A DNA stretch of 64,000 nt from the NCBI RefSeq assembly GCF_032999765.1, contig NZ_CP136051.1:682001-746000 (forward strand), in the 5' to 3' direction. This stretch comes from Imperialibacter roseus (lineage in GTDB: Bacteria; Bacteroidota; Bacteroidia; Cytophagales; Cyclobacteriaceae). Below the pieces are notes generated by a model. It was given only the letters and a program-made list of their open reading frames with translations. It searched no databases and was not told the DNA's origin. Shown one piece after another: positions 35,377 to 45,178 of the stretch (the stretch's first letter is position 1; each line of letters begins with the position of its first letter). The position numbers were made by a program, and so were the translations under genes.

Positions 35377-35769
35377 TCAACTGAGAATTTTGGCTAAGTC
35401 GGGCTCTTTTACTGGCTTCACAATAAAATCACTTACTTCCTCGTAGGTTTTGGCCCTTTCCAGGTCTGCTTCATCAATCGACGAGCTTACCATGTAAATG
35501 GTGATCTTCTTTTTTATCAGGGGCTTAATTTTTACAAACTCGTCAAGAAACTGCCAACCATCCATCACTGGCATGTTAATATCGAGTAGTATAACATCAG
35601 GCAATTCGTCACTGGATGTGATCAGCGGCTTCATGTATTTAATGGCCTCTGCGCCATTCTTAAACACTAACAAATTTTTACTGTACTTATGAAAATCAAT
35701 CAGCTTTCTAAGGCCAAACACATATATCTGATCGTCATCGATAATGCAAGCTAAGTCTACCATGCTCAT
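35377..35769 (-). CDS. Single-domain response regulator paired with the PAS kinase
   Basis: 130 residues: acidic pocket D11-D13, phosphoacceptor D63 in LLDINMP, S95-S97, and K118 in IVKP. No output domain. Its start overlaps the stop of the upstream kinase gene by four bases (ATGA), so they are made together and this is the likely phosphate acceptor. An alternative start two codons in (M3) is possible. It closely resembles the orphan receiver at 2081-2479. Confidence 0.93.
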   Translation of the reverse strand: MSMVDLACIIDDDQIYVFGLRKLIDFHKYSKNLLVFKNGAEAIKYMKPLITSSDELPDVILLDINMPVMDGWQFLDEFVKIKPLIKKKITIYMVSSSIDEADLERAKTYEEVSDFIVKPVKEPDLAKILS

Positions 35770-38700
35770 GTTAAATAAATTTTAAATGTCGTGCCCACCC
35801 CTACTTCACTTTCTACTTCAATTCTCCCACCCATGCTTTCCACCTGATTCTTTGTAATAAAAAGTCCAATCCCCTTCGCATCGGCATTGCCATGAAATGT
35901 CTTATACATCCCAAATAGTCGTTCCCCATGAAGTGCGAGGTCTATTCCCATGCCATTGTCGGCAATTTGCAAAATTTTTGAATTATTTGTGGTAATAAAA
36001 TCGATATTAACCACTGGATTTCTGTCAGGGTGCCTGTACTTAATCGCATTGCTCAGGAAGTTGAGCAAGATGCTTTCCAGGTAAGCTGCGTTGTAAGTAA
36101 CTGTCAGGTCGTCGCCAATGTTTAAATTTATTTTGGCTTTTTTCTCCTTAATGTCCCCCGATAGTATGTGCATTGTTTTAACGAAGTACTCCTTTAGTTT
36201 TAGCTCCTCTGTTTGAGTGTTAATGTCCACCTGAATTTTTACTACCTCGTTCAAATTGGTTATTGTCTCGCTCAGTGATCCGGATATTTGTGCCAGGTGT
36301 TGAATAAGTTCTTCTTTCTCCTCCGGTGTTGAAGTCATGTTGATGAGGCTGATCATCATCTCTAGATTGCCCGAATGCGAGCGGAGGTTGTGTGAAACTA
36401 TGTGGGCAAAGTTGAGCAGCCGCTTGTTCTGCTCGCTGATAACATCAAACGAGTGCCTGACTTGGGCCTCTTTTTCCTTGCGCCAGGTGATGTCCGAATG
36501 AGTGCCGATGACTCGTAAAGGCTGGCCCGTTTGGTTGAATTCTGTAATTTTACCCCGATCAAGCACCCAAACATAGTGGCCATTTTGGTGCTGCACACGA
36601 TGCTCGTTGATATAAATTTCGCTTTCGCCCCTCAAATGCCTCTGCATCTCTTCAAAGTATGCCTCCTTGTCCTCAGGGTGTACCCGATTATCCCAGGTTT
36701 CTGATTTGTTTGGAACGTCTTTGGGGTTGATCCCCAGCATGGCGAGCGACCTTTTGGAATAGAATACTTCTCCGGTTGCCAGGTTCCAATCCCACACGCC
36801 TTCGTTGGCCCCTTCGAGGGCGAAATGCCAGCGCTGTTCACTTTCTTGCAGCGCCCGTTCGGCAAGTTTCCTGTCTGTGATATTGTAGCTAATCCCTATC
36901 AGGCCAACTATTTCTCCTCTATCATTTTGCATGGGAATCTTCGATGACAGAAACCAATTCGTACTGCCATCATGCCGGGTGTTAATCGTCTCTTTGCTCA
37001 GAATTGGTTTGCCTGTATTGAATACTTCAAGATCTTCTTCTCTTGATACTTTGGCCGACTCTTCCGGGTAGAGGTCGAAGTCGGTTTTGCCAATCACCTC
37101 TGATTCATTTTTGAAGCCCGAATATTCCATTTCCAGCCTATTGACAAGTGTTTTCCTCGACTCCAAATCTTTGATATAGATATTGACGGGGATATTGTCA
37201 ATTAAAGATTTCAGTAACTTTCTTTCCTCTTTGAGGGCTGCTTCTGATGCCTTCCGGTCAGAGATATTCTTGATTTGGGAGATAAAGTGGCTAGGGTTCC
37301 CATCAATATCCTTAATTAAAGATACATTTAAAAGGACCCATATTGTTTGTCCATCTTTATGGAAATACCTTTTTTCCATTTGGTAGGAGGGTATTTCTCC
37401 GGAAATGGTTTGTGCCATTAGCTCTAGATCACTGTTAAGGTCATCGGGGTGAGTAAGTTCCTGAAAAGTAACCTTTGTTAGTTCTTCATCCGTGTAACCC
37501 AGCATCTTGCACAAACTGCTGTTTACCTTCAACCATTTGCCATCAAGCGACACCAACGCCATTCCAATGGCCGAATACTGGAACGCACCTCTGAATTGTT
37601 CTTCGCTTACCTTTAGGTTGAGCTCAGCCTTTTTTATTTGGTCTATATCTTGAAAAACGCCAAAGAGCCTGCGGCAAGTGCCGCCGCTAAACTCTGCCTG
37701 GCCTACAGCCCTGGTCCATACGAGCGATCCATCGGCTGCAACGAGTTCCACTTCTAAGTCGTATGGAGTGCCGTCTAATATTGCATTCTGAACTGCGGCT
37801 TCTATCCTCTGCCTGCTTTCGCCTTCTTTGAAGAATTGGATAGCTCCGTCGAGCTTTGGCACATAGTCCTTGTCAACCTTGTGTATTTTCTTTGTTATTC
37901 TGTCCCAATACACGGAGTTGTTCACTAAATCCACCTCCCACGCTCCAATATTGGCGGTTTCGCTTGCCTGGTTAAGAACAGACTCAAGGTGCCTTTTCTC
38001 TTCCTCCTTATTTTTTAGCTGAGTGATGTCGCCAGTGTACATGATTATGCCGCCAACAACTCCCTCAACTTTGTACCATGGCCGCACGTCCCAGGCGAGC
38101 CATTGCACCGACCCGTCGGCTCTGTTGAATGGTGCCTCGTCCACTTTGTTAATGGCTCCACGAAGACATTCGGCATGGATTTTTTTCCAGTCGTCGCCTA
38201 TTTCAGGAAAAATGTCATAGTGAGAAACTCCAATAATTTCTTTGTTCTTGATTCCGTAATCTTCTTTCCATTTTTCGGAGGCAGCCAGGTACCTCATTTC
38301 GGTATCGAACATGGCTATTGCCGAGGGGGCTTGGGCAACAAACACCCTGTTTCGGCGGTCGCTTTCCTCCAGGCTGATTTCAACAAGTTTTTGTTCAGTA
38401 ATGTCCCAATGCGTGCCGGCAATCCGAAGAGGAGTTTGTTGGCTGTCATAATGAACCACTCCATTGACTTTAATGTACCTCGTCGCTCCATCGGGAAGAA
38501 TGATTCGATGTTCAAAACCGATAGGTAACCGATTTTTGATAGCAAGCTCAAAAGCTTTGCTGGTGCGAGCCTGATCTTCAGGGTGCGTTCTTTTACTTAG
38601 AGAATCAGGAGACAAAGGCTCGTAAGGGTCAAAACCCCAGATTTTTCGCAGCGCATCGTTTACGTCCAGAAAGTTATCCTTAAGATCAATTGTCCACAGG

Positions 38701-39677
38701 CCTACCTTCCCACTGCTGGTAGCTAGTTGTAATCGCTCATTGAGCAATGTCAGCTCTTCTGTGCGTTTATTAATTCTTTCCTCCAGAGACTCATTCAGAT
38801 CGGTTAGTTGGCTTTCTGCTTCTTGCCGCTCACTGTCAACTTTGTTAAGAATGAAGGCTACTCGGAGTATCAGGAATAGAGAAATTATTAGAAAGGAGAT
38901 GGTATGGAGCGAAATACCAAACTCCATAGACAGGATGTCAAATCTTTCAGATTGAATCCTTAAGAAGCCGAGAGCAATTACCAGCACGGCAATTTGCGGG
39001 ATGAGTCGTTTGGCAAGCCAGGTGCCTAAATACCCACCTTTAAAGAAGCCAATCAAACCAAGGTGTGGCTGACTGAGGCTAGCCGCCACCGAAACCAATA
39101 AAAGAGTGATCGACGTGTGAATAGCCATCGTACTGAAAAAGGGCAATTTGGCACTTGACGGAACCTGATAGAAAAAGCCCATTAATGAAATAAATGAGAG
39201 CAGGCTCACCAGATGAAGAATATACTGAGCAAAGGGAAAAAGCCGAACCCTGGCAGACGAAAAAATCAGCAGGGAGGCCCCCAGCAATAGAAAACACGTA
39301 GCAGTAGCGGCTGACATACGACCAGGGTAGGTCTGACCCAGGGATCGGGAAATATTGTCTGTGAAGAAAAACTCATCAATTCCGAATGAGTAGCCAAATG
39401 CGTACTGCAAGAGCGTGGTAAAGCCGATCAACAAAGTTGCAATAGAAAATAGCTGAACGGGCAAATTGGAGGCTTTCCTAAATGTATCTAGGAAGGTCAG
39501 GGCAAGACCGGTAAACAGAAAGCCCAGGGCAGTATTGAACTTCATGGTGGGCAGGCCCGGCAGTATTCTCAGCAAGCCTTCAGCACCAGTGATCCATCCA
39601 GTAATTACGAGAATAGCAATAAAATTAACCGCCAGGCTTGTATAGGTGATAAATGAATCGTTCTTTTCTGTTCTCAT
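35766..39677 (-). CDS. Multi-PAS sensor histidine kinase
   Basis: 1303 residues. Six or more membrane helices (about 10-270) are followed by a coiled coil and a series of about six PAS/PAC modules between 315 and 1065 (repeated WxIDLKDN, GTHWDITEQK, GISYNITDRK type ends). The kinase core has the dimerisation helix FAHIVSHNLRSHSGNLEMM (phosphoacceptor His) and the ATPase boxes N (LNFLSNAIKYRH), G1 (DNGMGIDL) and G2 (GIGLFITKNQV). There is no fused receiver; the partner is the response regulator just downstream. The sensed signal is unknown. Confidence 0.92.
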   Translation of the reverse strand: MRTEKNDSFITYTSLAVNFIAILVITGWITGAEGLLRILPGLPTMKFNTALGFLFTGLALTFLDTFRKASNLPVQLFSIATLLIGFTTLLQYAFGYSFGIDEFFFTDNISRSLGQTYPGRMSAATATCFLLLGASLLIFSSARVRLFPFAQYILHLVSLLSFISLMGFFYQVPSSAKLPFFSTMAIHTSITLLLVSVAASLSQPHLGLIGFFKGGYLGTWLAKRLIPQIAVLVIALGFLRIQSERFDILSMEFGISLHTISFLIISLFLILRVAFILNKVDSERQEAESQLTDLNESLEERINKRTEELTLLNERLQLATSSGKVGLWTIDLKDNFLDVNDALRKIWGFDPYEPLSPDSLSKRTHPEDQARTSKAFELAIKNRLPIGFEHRIILPDGATRYIKVNGVVHYDSQQTPLRIAGTHWDITEQKLVEISLEESDRRNRVFVAQAPSAIAMFDTEMRYLAASEKWKEDYGIKNKEIIGVSHYDIFPEIGDDWKKIHAECLRGAINKVDEAPFNRADGSVQWLAWDVRPWYKVEGVVGGIIMYTGDITQLKNKEEEKRHLESVLNQASETANIGAWEVDLVNNSVYWDRITKKIHKVDKDYVPKLDGAIQFFKEGESRQRIEAAVQNAILDGTPYDLEVELVAADGSLVWTRAVGQAEFSGGTCRRLFGVFQDIDQIKKAELNLKVSEEQFRGAFQYSAIGMALVSLDGKWLKVNSSLCKMLGYTDEELTKVTFQELTHPDDLNSDLELMAQTISGEIPSYQMEKRYFHKDGQTIWVLLNVSLIKDIDGNPSHFISQIKNISDRKASEAALKEERKLLKSLIDNIPVNIYIKDLESRKTLVNRLEMEYSGFKNESEVIGKTDFDLYPEESAKVSREEDLEVFNTGKPILSKETINTRHDGSTNWFLSSKIPMQNDRGEIVGLIGISYNITDRKLAERALQESEQRWHFALEGANEGVWDWNLATGEVFYSKRSLAMLGINPKDVPNKSETWDNRVHPEDKEAYFEEMQRHLRGESEIYINEHRVQHQNGHYVWVLDRGKITEFNQTGQPLRVIGTHSDITWRKEKEAQVRHSFDVISEQNKRLLNFAHIVSHNLRSHSGNLEMMISLINMTSTPEEKEELIQHLAQISGSLSETITNLNEVVKIQVDINTQTEELKLKEYFVKTMHILSGDIKEKKAKINLNIGDDLTVTYNAAYLESILLNFLSNAIKYRHPDRNPVVNIDFITTNNSKILQIADNGMGIDLALHGERLFGMYKTFHGNADAKGIGLFITKNQVESMGGRIEVESEVGVGTTFKIYLT

Positions 39678-40254
39678 TTTATCTTTTGCTGGTTAGCCTA
39701 TCAATAGGCGTCAAGAAGTAATTCCGCTAAAATAGACCCTCTTAATGTATAAGACTTTACTTTAATTAGGAAAATAACATGTAAAAATATGACGGAAGGA
39801 GGGATTTTGGCCGGTCGCCGGATCGGCAAAATATTATCCATATGAAGTTCTATGGCATAATGTGTACGCTATGTCGCTGGTGCTCAGCGGAGAACGGAAT
39901 TTGGTAACAATCACCTGATGCTTGCTGGTATCAGGTTTCATTGAAAATATAAATAGTACTATTCTTAAACACTGAGACAATTTTTTTAAGGCAGCGCAGA
40001 ACGCCCCGATCTAGGTTTTCTGATTTATCGAAACTTCTTGTTCTTCTCTAGTTCGTGGTGATTACCACACTCAATCGATTTACAATATGACAGTTTGATG
40101 ATTCCGCTCCTCCAAACCCATTTCTAACCGCTGACCATTTTTTACTATCGCTGTGTAATCGAAGGTGTGTATTTTACAACTTATTTAACAATCAGCTCCT
40201 TTTGTTTGAAGGGACGCAAGAAAATTTTCTTATTACTACAAAAGCGATAATACT
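39678..40254. other. Intergenic region between the PAS kinase and the first tldD
   Basis: A 577-base divergent gap. A 7-base hairpin ACCTGAT..ATCAGGT lies at 39913-39936. No RNA gene, transposon remnant or convincing promoter box was identified. It must hold the promoter for the long block starting at 40255. Confidence 0.5.
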
Positions 40255-41895
40255 TTGAGACGCAGAGACTTTGTACAGATAGCAGGTTTAGGAATGGCAG
40301 GGGCTGCTTTGTCGATTCCAATGATAGGGAATGCGGTGCCGGTACAGCGCTTTTTGGAGTCGCCACTGGATGTGGCCCAAAAGAAGCAGCTTGCTGACGT
40401 GGCACTGAATGCGGCAAAGGCGAACGGAGCTACCTACGCCGACGTGAGGATAGGCAGGTACCTTAACCAATATGTGTTTACCAGAGAAACGAGGGTGCAA
40501 AATATTGTCAACACCGAATCCTTCGGCGTAGGCATCAGGGTAATTGCCAATGGCACCTGGGGTTTTGCGTCTACCAACGAGGTCAACCCGGCTGGCATTC
40601 AAAAAGCTACTATGCAGGCGGTGTCCATTGCCAAAGCCAATTCAAAATTTCAGACTGACCCTGTGAAGCTTGCTCCTGTTCAGTCATACGGGGAAGTAAG
40701 CTGGAAAAGCCCTATTGAAAAGAGCGCTTTTGAAGTGCCTGTATCCGAAAAAGTTGATTTGCTCCTGGCTGCCAATGCCGCTGCTATGGACGCTGGTGCC
40801 AGCTTCGTCAACTCTAACCTGTTCATGGTGAATGAGCAGAAGTACTTTGCTTCTACGGAAGGGTCATATATCGACCAGGATGTGCACAGGATATGGCCGA
40901 CATTCAATGTGAATGCGGTGAACCGGGCTGAGGGCAAATTCAAATCCCGCTCTGCCATGAGTGCGCCAATGGGCATGGGATGGGAGTATATGCTTCCCAA
41001 GGAATCGGACAAGCTCGAGGGCCCTGGTGGCATGAAGCTGTACAAGAACAGCTACGATATAGTAGAGGATGCCAAAACGGCGGCGCTTCAGGCGAAAGAG
41101 ATGCTTGACGCCAAGTCGGTGGATCCGGGTAAATATACTATGGTGCTGGAGCCTAATCACCTGGGTTTAACCATCCACGAATCTGTGGGGCATCCGCTGG
41201 AATTGGATAGAGTGCTGGGTTACGAAGCCAACTACGCCGGCACAAGCTTCGCTACATTGGATAAATGGAAGTCAGGCGATTTCAACTACGGCAGCAAAGA
41301 GGTGAATATTTTTGCTGACAAGCTGCAGCCCGGCTCGCTGGGTGCGGTGGGTTACGATGATGAAGGAGTGAAGACTAAGCGTTGGGATTTGATCAAAGAC
41401 GGTATTCTGGTGAACTATGAAGCCATTCGTGATCAGGTGCACATTCTCGGTCAGAATGAGTCGCATGGCTGCTGCTATGCACAAACCTGGCAGGACGTGC
41501 AGTTCCAGCGGATGCCCAACGTTTCATTGGCGCCGGGCAAAGAGAAGTACTCTTCGGCTGATATGATCAAAGACGTAGAAAAAGGCATTTACATTGCAGG
41601 CAGAGGCTCGTATTCTATCGATCAGCAGCGCTACAACTTCCAGTTTGGCGGGACTGTGTTTTATGAAATCAAGAACGGCGAAATAGTGGGTATGCTTAAT
41701 GACGTAGCCTACCAAAGCAACACCCAGGAATTCTGGAATAGCTGTGTGAAAATATGCGATGAGAACGATTATAGAATGTTCGGCTCTTTCTTTGATGGCA
41801 AAGGTCAGCCTTCGCAAGTGAGCGCCGTGTCGCACGGGAGCTCCACCACAAGGTTTGATGGAGTGAATGTGATTAATACCGGAAGGACTATATAA
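40255..41895 (+). CDS. TldD-family metalloprotease with Tat-like signal, paralogue 1
   Basis: 546 residues starting at a TTG (LRRRDFVQ read as Met). The N-terminus RRRDFVQIAGLG followed by a hydrophobic stretch is a twin-arginine-type signal, so export folded across the inner membrane is likely. The body is TldD/PmbA: residues 51-100 hold the ADVRIGRYLNQYV segment, and HESVGH at 308-313 is the zinc-binding HEXXXH of active TldD. The protein is gap-free alignable with the next gene. TldD with TldE degrades unfolded peptides and trims modified peptides in other bacteria. Confidence 0.92.
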   Translation: MRRRDFVQIAGLGMAGAALSIPMIGNAVPVQRFLESPLDVAQKKQLADVALNAAKANGATYADVRIGRYLNQYVFTRETRVQNIVNTESFGVGIRVIANGTWGFASTNEVNPAGIQKATMQAVSIAKANSKFQTDPVKLAPVQSYGEVSWKSPIEKSAFEVPVSEKVDLLLAANAAAMDAGASFVNSNLFMVNEQKYFASTEGSYIDQDVHRIWPTFNVNAVNRAEGKFKSRSAMSAPMGMGWEYMLPKESDKLEGPGGMKLYKNSYDIVEDAKTAALQAKEMLDAKSVDPGKYTMVLEPNHLGLTIHESVGHPLELDRVLGYEANYAGTSFATLDKWKSGDFNYGSKEVNIFADKLQPGSLGAVGYDDEGVKTKRWDLIKDGILVNYEAIRDQVHILGQNESHGCCYAQTWQDVQFQRMPNVSLAPGKEKYSSADMIKDVEKGIYIAGRGSYSIDQQRYNFQFGGTVFYEIKNGEIVGMLNDVAYQSNTQEFWNSCVKICDENDYRMFGSFFDGKGQPSQVSAVSHGSSTTRFDGVNVINTGRTI

Positions 41896-41903
41896 ATATA
41901 GAT

Positions 41904-42059
41904 AGCCAACTTTGTGATTCAAATGAAAGAAATCCAACTTTTTTTTCAAACACGAAAGAGAGAGGTTAGATTTTCTGCTCCCTCCCTTTAGGGGCGCCCG
42001 GCTTAGGGGCGGGGTAAAGGAACAGAAAATCAAAGTTACTTGATGAAACAAAGTTGGCT
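41904..42059. repeat. 156-bp nested inverted-repeat element between tldD paralogues
   Basis: Outer 12-base arms AGCCAACTTTGT (41904-41915) and its complement ACAAAGTTGGCT (42048-42059) are perfect. Inside, GATTTTCTG (41969-41977) pairs with CAGAAAATC (42023-42031), and a G/C-rich centre CCCTTTAGGGGC..TTAGGGGCGGGG fills the loop. There is no frame of note. It could be a MITE-like insertion or a structured mRNA spacer separating the two protease genes. Confidence 0.7.
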
Positions 42060-42123
42060 TCGTAGTACTTGAAGAGAATAGGAACTCAAACTAAAATAAA
42101 ACAAGGACTAACTTAATTAACCC

Positions 42124-43764
42124 ATGAGGAGAAGAGATTTTGTTCAACTGGCGGGTTTGGGAGCTGGGGCAATGATGCTGCCTGTTTCCGCTTTCGCCAA
42201 ATCGGTAGACCCCAGCCGACTGCTGGAGCCTGCCCTGGATGTGATCCAGAAGAAAAGACTGGCTGACGTGGCACTCAATGCGTCCCGCTCTGCCGGTGCA
42301 AGTTATACGGATGTTCGCATAGGTCGTTACCTTAATCAGTTTGTTATCACCCGTGAAGACAAGGTGCAGAACATGGTCAACACCGAGTCGTTCGGTACAG
42401 GCATCCGTGTGATTGCTAACGGTACCTGGGGTTTTGCTTCGACCAACGACGTGACCGAGGAGGGAATTGCGAAAGCCGCAAGGCAGGCCGTGGCCATTGC
42501 TAAAGCCAACTCCAAATTCCAGACATCGCCGGTAGAACTGGTGCCCGTGAAAGGATATGGAGAGGTGAGTTATAAAACTCCGATCAAGAAAAACGGATTT
42601 GAGGTAACCATAAAAGACAAGGCCGACCTCCTGCTGAATGCCAACGCAAGAGCAATGGAGAACGGAGCAAGCTACATTAACAACATTCTGTTTCTGGTAA
42701 ATGAGCAAAAGTACTTTGCTTCATCTGAAGGGTCATACATCGATCAGGATGTGCACAGAACCTGGCCTTTCTTTACCGTGACCGCTATCGATAAAGAATC
42801 AGGGCAGTTCAAGCAGCGTGGCTCTTTCAGCGCCCCTGTGGGCATGGGCTACGAGTACCTTGATGGCCGTGCAGAAGACAAGATTGTTGGCCCCGCTGGC
42901 GTAACCCTTTACAATAAGTCGTACGACATGGTGGAAGATGCTACCATGGCGGCGCAACAAGTGAAAGAGATACTGTCGGCAAAATCTGTGGAGCCAGGCA
43001 AATATGATTTGGCACTGGAACCTTCTCACTTGTGGTTGACCATTCATGAGTCGGTGGGGCACCCACTGGAGCTGGACAGAGTGCTGGGCTACGAAGCCAA
43101 CTACGCAGGCACCAGCTTCGCTACTTTGGACAAATGGGAGACCAAGAAGTTCAACTATGGTAGCAAGCAAGTCAATTTTGTGGCTGACAAAACGCAGGTA
43201 GGTTCACTAGGTGCTGTCGGCTGGGACGATGAAGGTGTGAAAACAAAAGAGTGGGACCTGGTGAAAGACGGTACACTGGTGAACTACCAGGCCATCAGAG
43301 ACCAGGCCAAGATCATTGGAGAAACTGAATCGCATGGCTGCTGCTATGCTGATAGCTGGAGCAGCGTTCAATTCCAGCGCATGGCCAATGTGTCATTGAA
43401 AGCTGGTAAAGAGCAACTTACGCCCGAGCAGCTTATCGGGGGTATTGATAAAGGCGTTTACATTGTAAAAGACGGCTCATTCTCCATCGACCAGCAGCGT
43501 TACAACTTCCAGTTTGGAGGGCAGCTGTTCTTCGAAATAAAAAACGGAAAAATAGCTGGTATGCTGAAAGACGTGGCTTATCAGTCGAATACCCAGGAGT
43601 TTTGGAATTCCTGTGTGCAGGTTTGCGATAGCAGAGACTACCGACTCAATGGCTCCTTCTTTGACGGAAAAGGCCAGCCGGGACAATCCAGTGCTGTGTC
43701 GCATGGCAGTGCCACCACAAGGTTCAACGGTATCAATGTGATCAATACTGCGAGAAGCATTTAA
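42124..43764 (+). CDS. TldD-family metalloprotease with Tat-like signal, paralogue 2
   Basis: 546 residues, the same length as the preceding gene and aligning without gaps at roughly two thirds identity by eye. It keeps the signal RRRDFVQLAGLGAGAMML..AFA and the zinc motif HESVGH at 308-313. The two genes are a recent tandem duplication. An ATG start replaces the TTG of paralogue 1, which suggests higher translation. The TldE/PmbA gene follows 31 bases downstream. Confidence 0.92.
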   Translation: MRRRDFVQLAGLGAGAMMLPVSAFAKSVDPSRLLEPALDVIQKKRLADVALNASRSAGASYTDVRIGRYLNQFVITREDKVQNMVNTESFGTGIRVIANGTWGFASTNDVTEEGIAKAARQAVAIAKANSKFQTSPVELVPVKGYGEVSYKTPIKKNGFEVTIKDKADLLLNANARAMENGASYINNILFLVNEQKYFASSEGSYIDQDVHRTWPFFTVTAIDKESGQFKQRGSFSAPVGMGYEYLDGRAEDKIVGPAGVTLYNKSYDMVEDATMAAQQVKEILSAKSVEPGKYDLALEPSHLWLTIHESVGHPLELDRVLGYEANYAGTSFATLDKWETKKFNYGSKQVNFVADKTQVGSLGAVGWDDEGVKTKEWDLVKDGTLVNYQAIRDQAKIIGETESHGCCYADSWSSVQFQRMANVSLKAGKEQLTPEQLIGGIDKGVYIVKDGSFSIDQQRYNFQFGGQLFFEIKNGKIAGMLKDVAYQSNTQEFWNSCVQVCDSRDYRLNGSFFDGKGQPGQSSAVSHGSATTRFNGINVINTARSI

Positions 43765-43795
43765 CCTATTAACTAACTCGAAATCAGAATTCAAA

Positions 43796-45112
43796 ATGGC
43801 AATATTTTCAAAAGACGAAGCAAGGGCGATCCTGGAGAAGGTGATGAAATTCTCGAAGGCAGACGCTTGCGAGGCTAACCTCAACGGCTCCAATGGGGGC
43901 AATATCCGCTATGCAAGGAACACCGTTTCTACTGCAGGGGAAAACAGCGATGTGACGCTGGTAGTGCAATCGAACTTCGGTAAGAAGTCGGGCACCGCAA
44001 CTGTGAATGAATTCGACGATGCGTCGCTCGAAAAAGTAGTGAGAAGATCGGAAGAACTGGCGCAGCTGGCACCAGAAAACCCCGAGTTTATGGGGCCTCT
44101 TGAGCAACAGACCTATGGTGAATCAAAAACTTACGCCGAAGCAACAGCCAAGATAACCCCAGAATACCGGGCGCAGGCAGCTGCCAATAGCATCAATCCT
44201 GCGGCAGCTAAGGATGTAACCGCAGCTGGTTTCCTGGAAGATAGCTACGGTTTTGCATCCATGATGAACACCAAAGGCCTTTTTGCCTACAACAGGTCTA
44301 CTAACGTCAACTTTACGGTGACCATGCGTACCAACGACGGACTGGGCTCAGGCTGGGCCACCAGAGACTACAACGATGTAAGCAAACTTGATACAGCAGA
44401 AGCATCGAAAATTGCGATTGAGAAAGCTGTGAAATCAAGCACTGCCAAAGCCATTGAGCCCGGCAAATATACAGTGATTCTTGAGCCCGCTGCGGCTTCT
44501 GACCTCTTGCAGAATATGCTTTTCAGCATGGGGGCACGGCAGGCCGACGAGGGAAGAAGCTTTCTTGCTAAAAAAGGTGGGGGAACGAAGCTCGGTGAAA
44601 AAATAGTCGACGAAAGAGTGAACATCTATACCGATCCGTTCAATACTGAAGTGCCTGCTTCTCCGTGGACGCAAGATGGCCAGGCCAGAAAGAAAATGGA
44701 CATCCTTAAGAACGGTGTGGTAAGCAACATGTTCTACGATAGGTACTGGGCCGAGAAACAAGGTGTGGCGCCGGTGCCATTCCCTGGCAATGCTATCATG
44801 GAAGGTGGTACTGCCAGTCTTGAGGACATGATCAAGGATACAAAAAAAGGGATTTTGGTTACTCGCTTCTGGTACATCAGAACGGTGGATCCTCAAACGC
44901 TGCTTTATACAGGCCTTACCCGTGATGGTACCTTCTATATCGAAAACGGCAAGATCGCCTATCCTGTCAAGAATTTCCGTTTCAACGAGAGCCCTGTGAT
45001 CATGCTGAACAATCTGGAGACGCTGGGCAAGCAGGTGCGGACAGATGGTAACCTGATTCCTTACATGAAAATCAGGGACTTTACCTTCTCCAGTTTATCT
45101 GACGCTGTTTAA
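43796..45112 (+). CDS. TldE/PmbA-family protein
   Basis: 438 residues. It has the PmbA fold (DACEANLNGSNGG, then DVTLVVQSNFGKKSG near the start) and lacks the HEXXXH zinc motif, as expected for the non-catalytic subunit of the TldD/TldE heterodimer. Unlike the two TldD proteins it has no visible Tat or Sec signal, so either it is co-exported bound to TldD or one pair works in the cytoplasm. A strong hairpin (45125-45163) follows. Confidence 0.92.
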   Translation: MAIFSKDEARAILEKVMKFSKADACEANLNGSNGGNIRYARNTVSTAGENSDVTLVVQSNFGKKSGTATVNEFDDASLEKVVRRSEELAQLAPENPEFMGPLEQQTYGESKTYAEATAKITPEYRAQAAANSINPAAAKDVTAAGFLEDSYGFASMMNTKGLFAYNRSTNVNFTVTMRTNDGLGSGWATRDYNDVSKLDTAEASKIAIEKAVKSSTAKAIEPGKYTVILEPAAASDLLQNMLFSMGARQADEGRSFLAKKGGGTKLGEKIVDERVNIYTDPFNTEVPASPWTQDGQARKKMDILKNGVVSNMFYDRYWAEKQGVAPVPFPGNAIMEGGTASLEDMIKDTKKGILVTRFWYIRTVDPQTLLYTGLTRDGTFYIENGKIAYPVKNFRFNESPVIMLNNLETLGKQVRTDGNLIPYMKIRDFTFSSLSDAV

Positions 45113-45124
45113 AACTCCGAAGGG

Positions 45125-45163
45125 AACGTCTTCCCGGCACCTTGGTGTTGTCGGGAAGACGTT
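45125..45163 (+). other. Intergenic hairpin between tldE and the DUF4159 gene
   Basis: AACGTCTTCCCG (45125-45136) pairs perfectly with CGGGAAGACGTT (45152-45163), with an inner stem in the loop. The T tract is weak (TTTAGTT), so partial termination or an mRNA processing element is likelier than a full stop. Confidence 0.65.
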
Positions 45164-45178
45164 TAGTTGTAAACAGGT

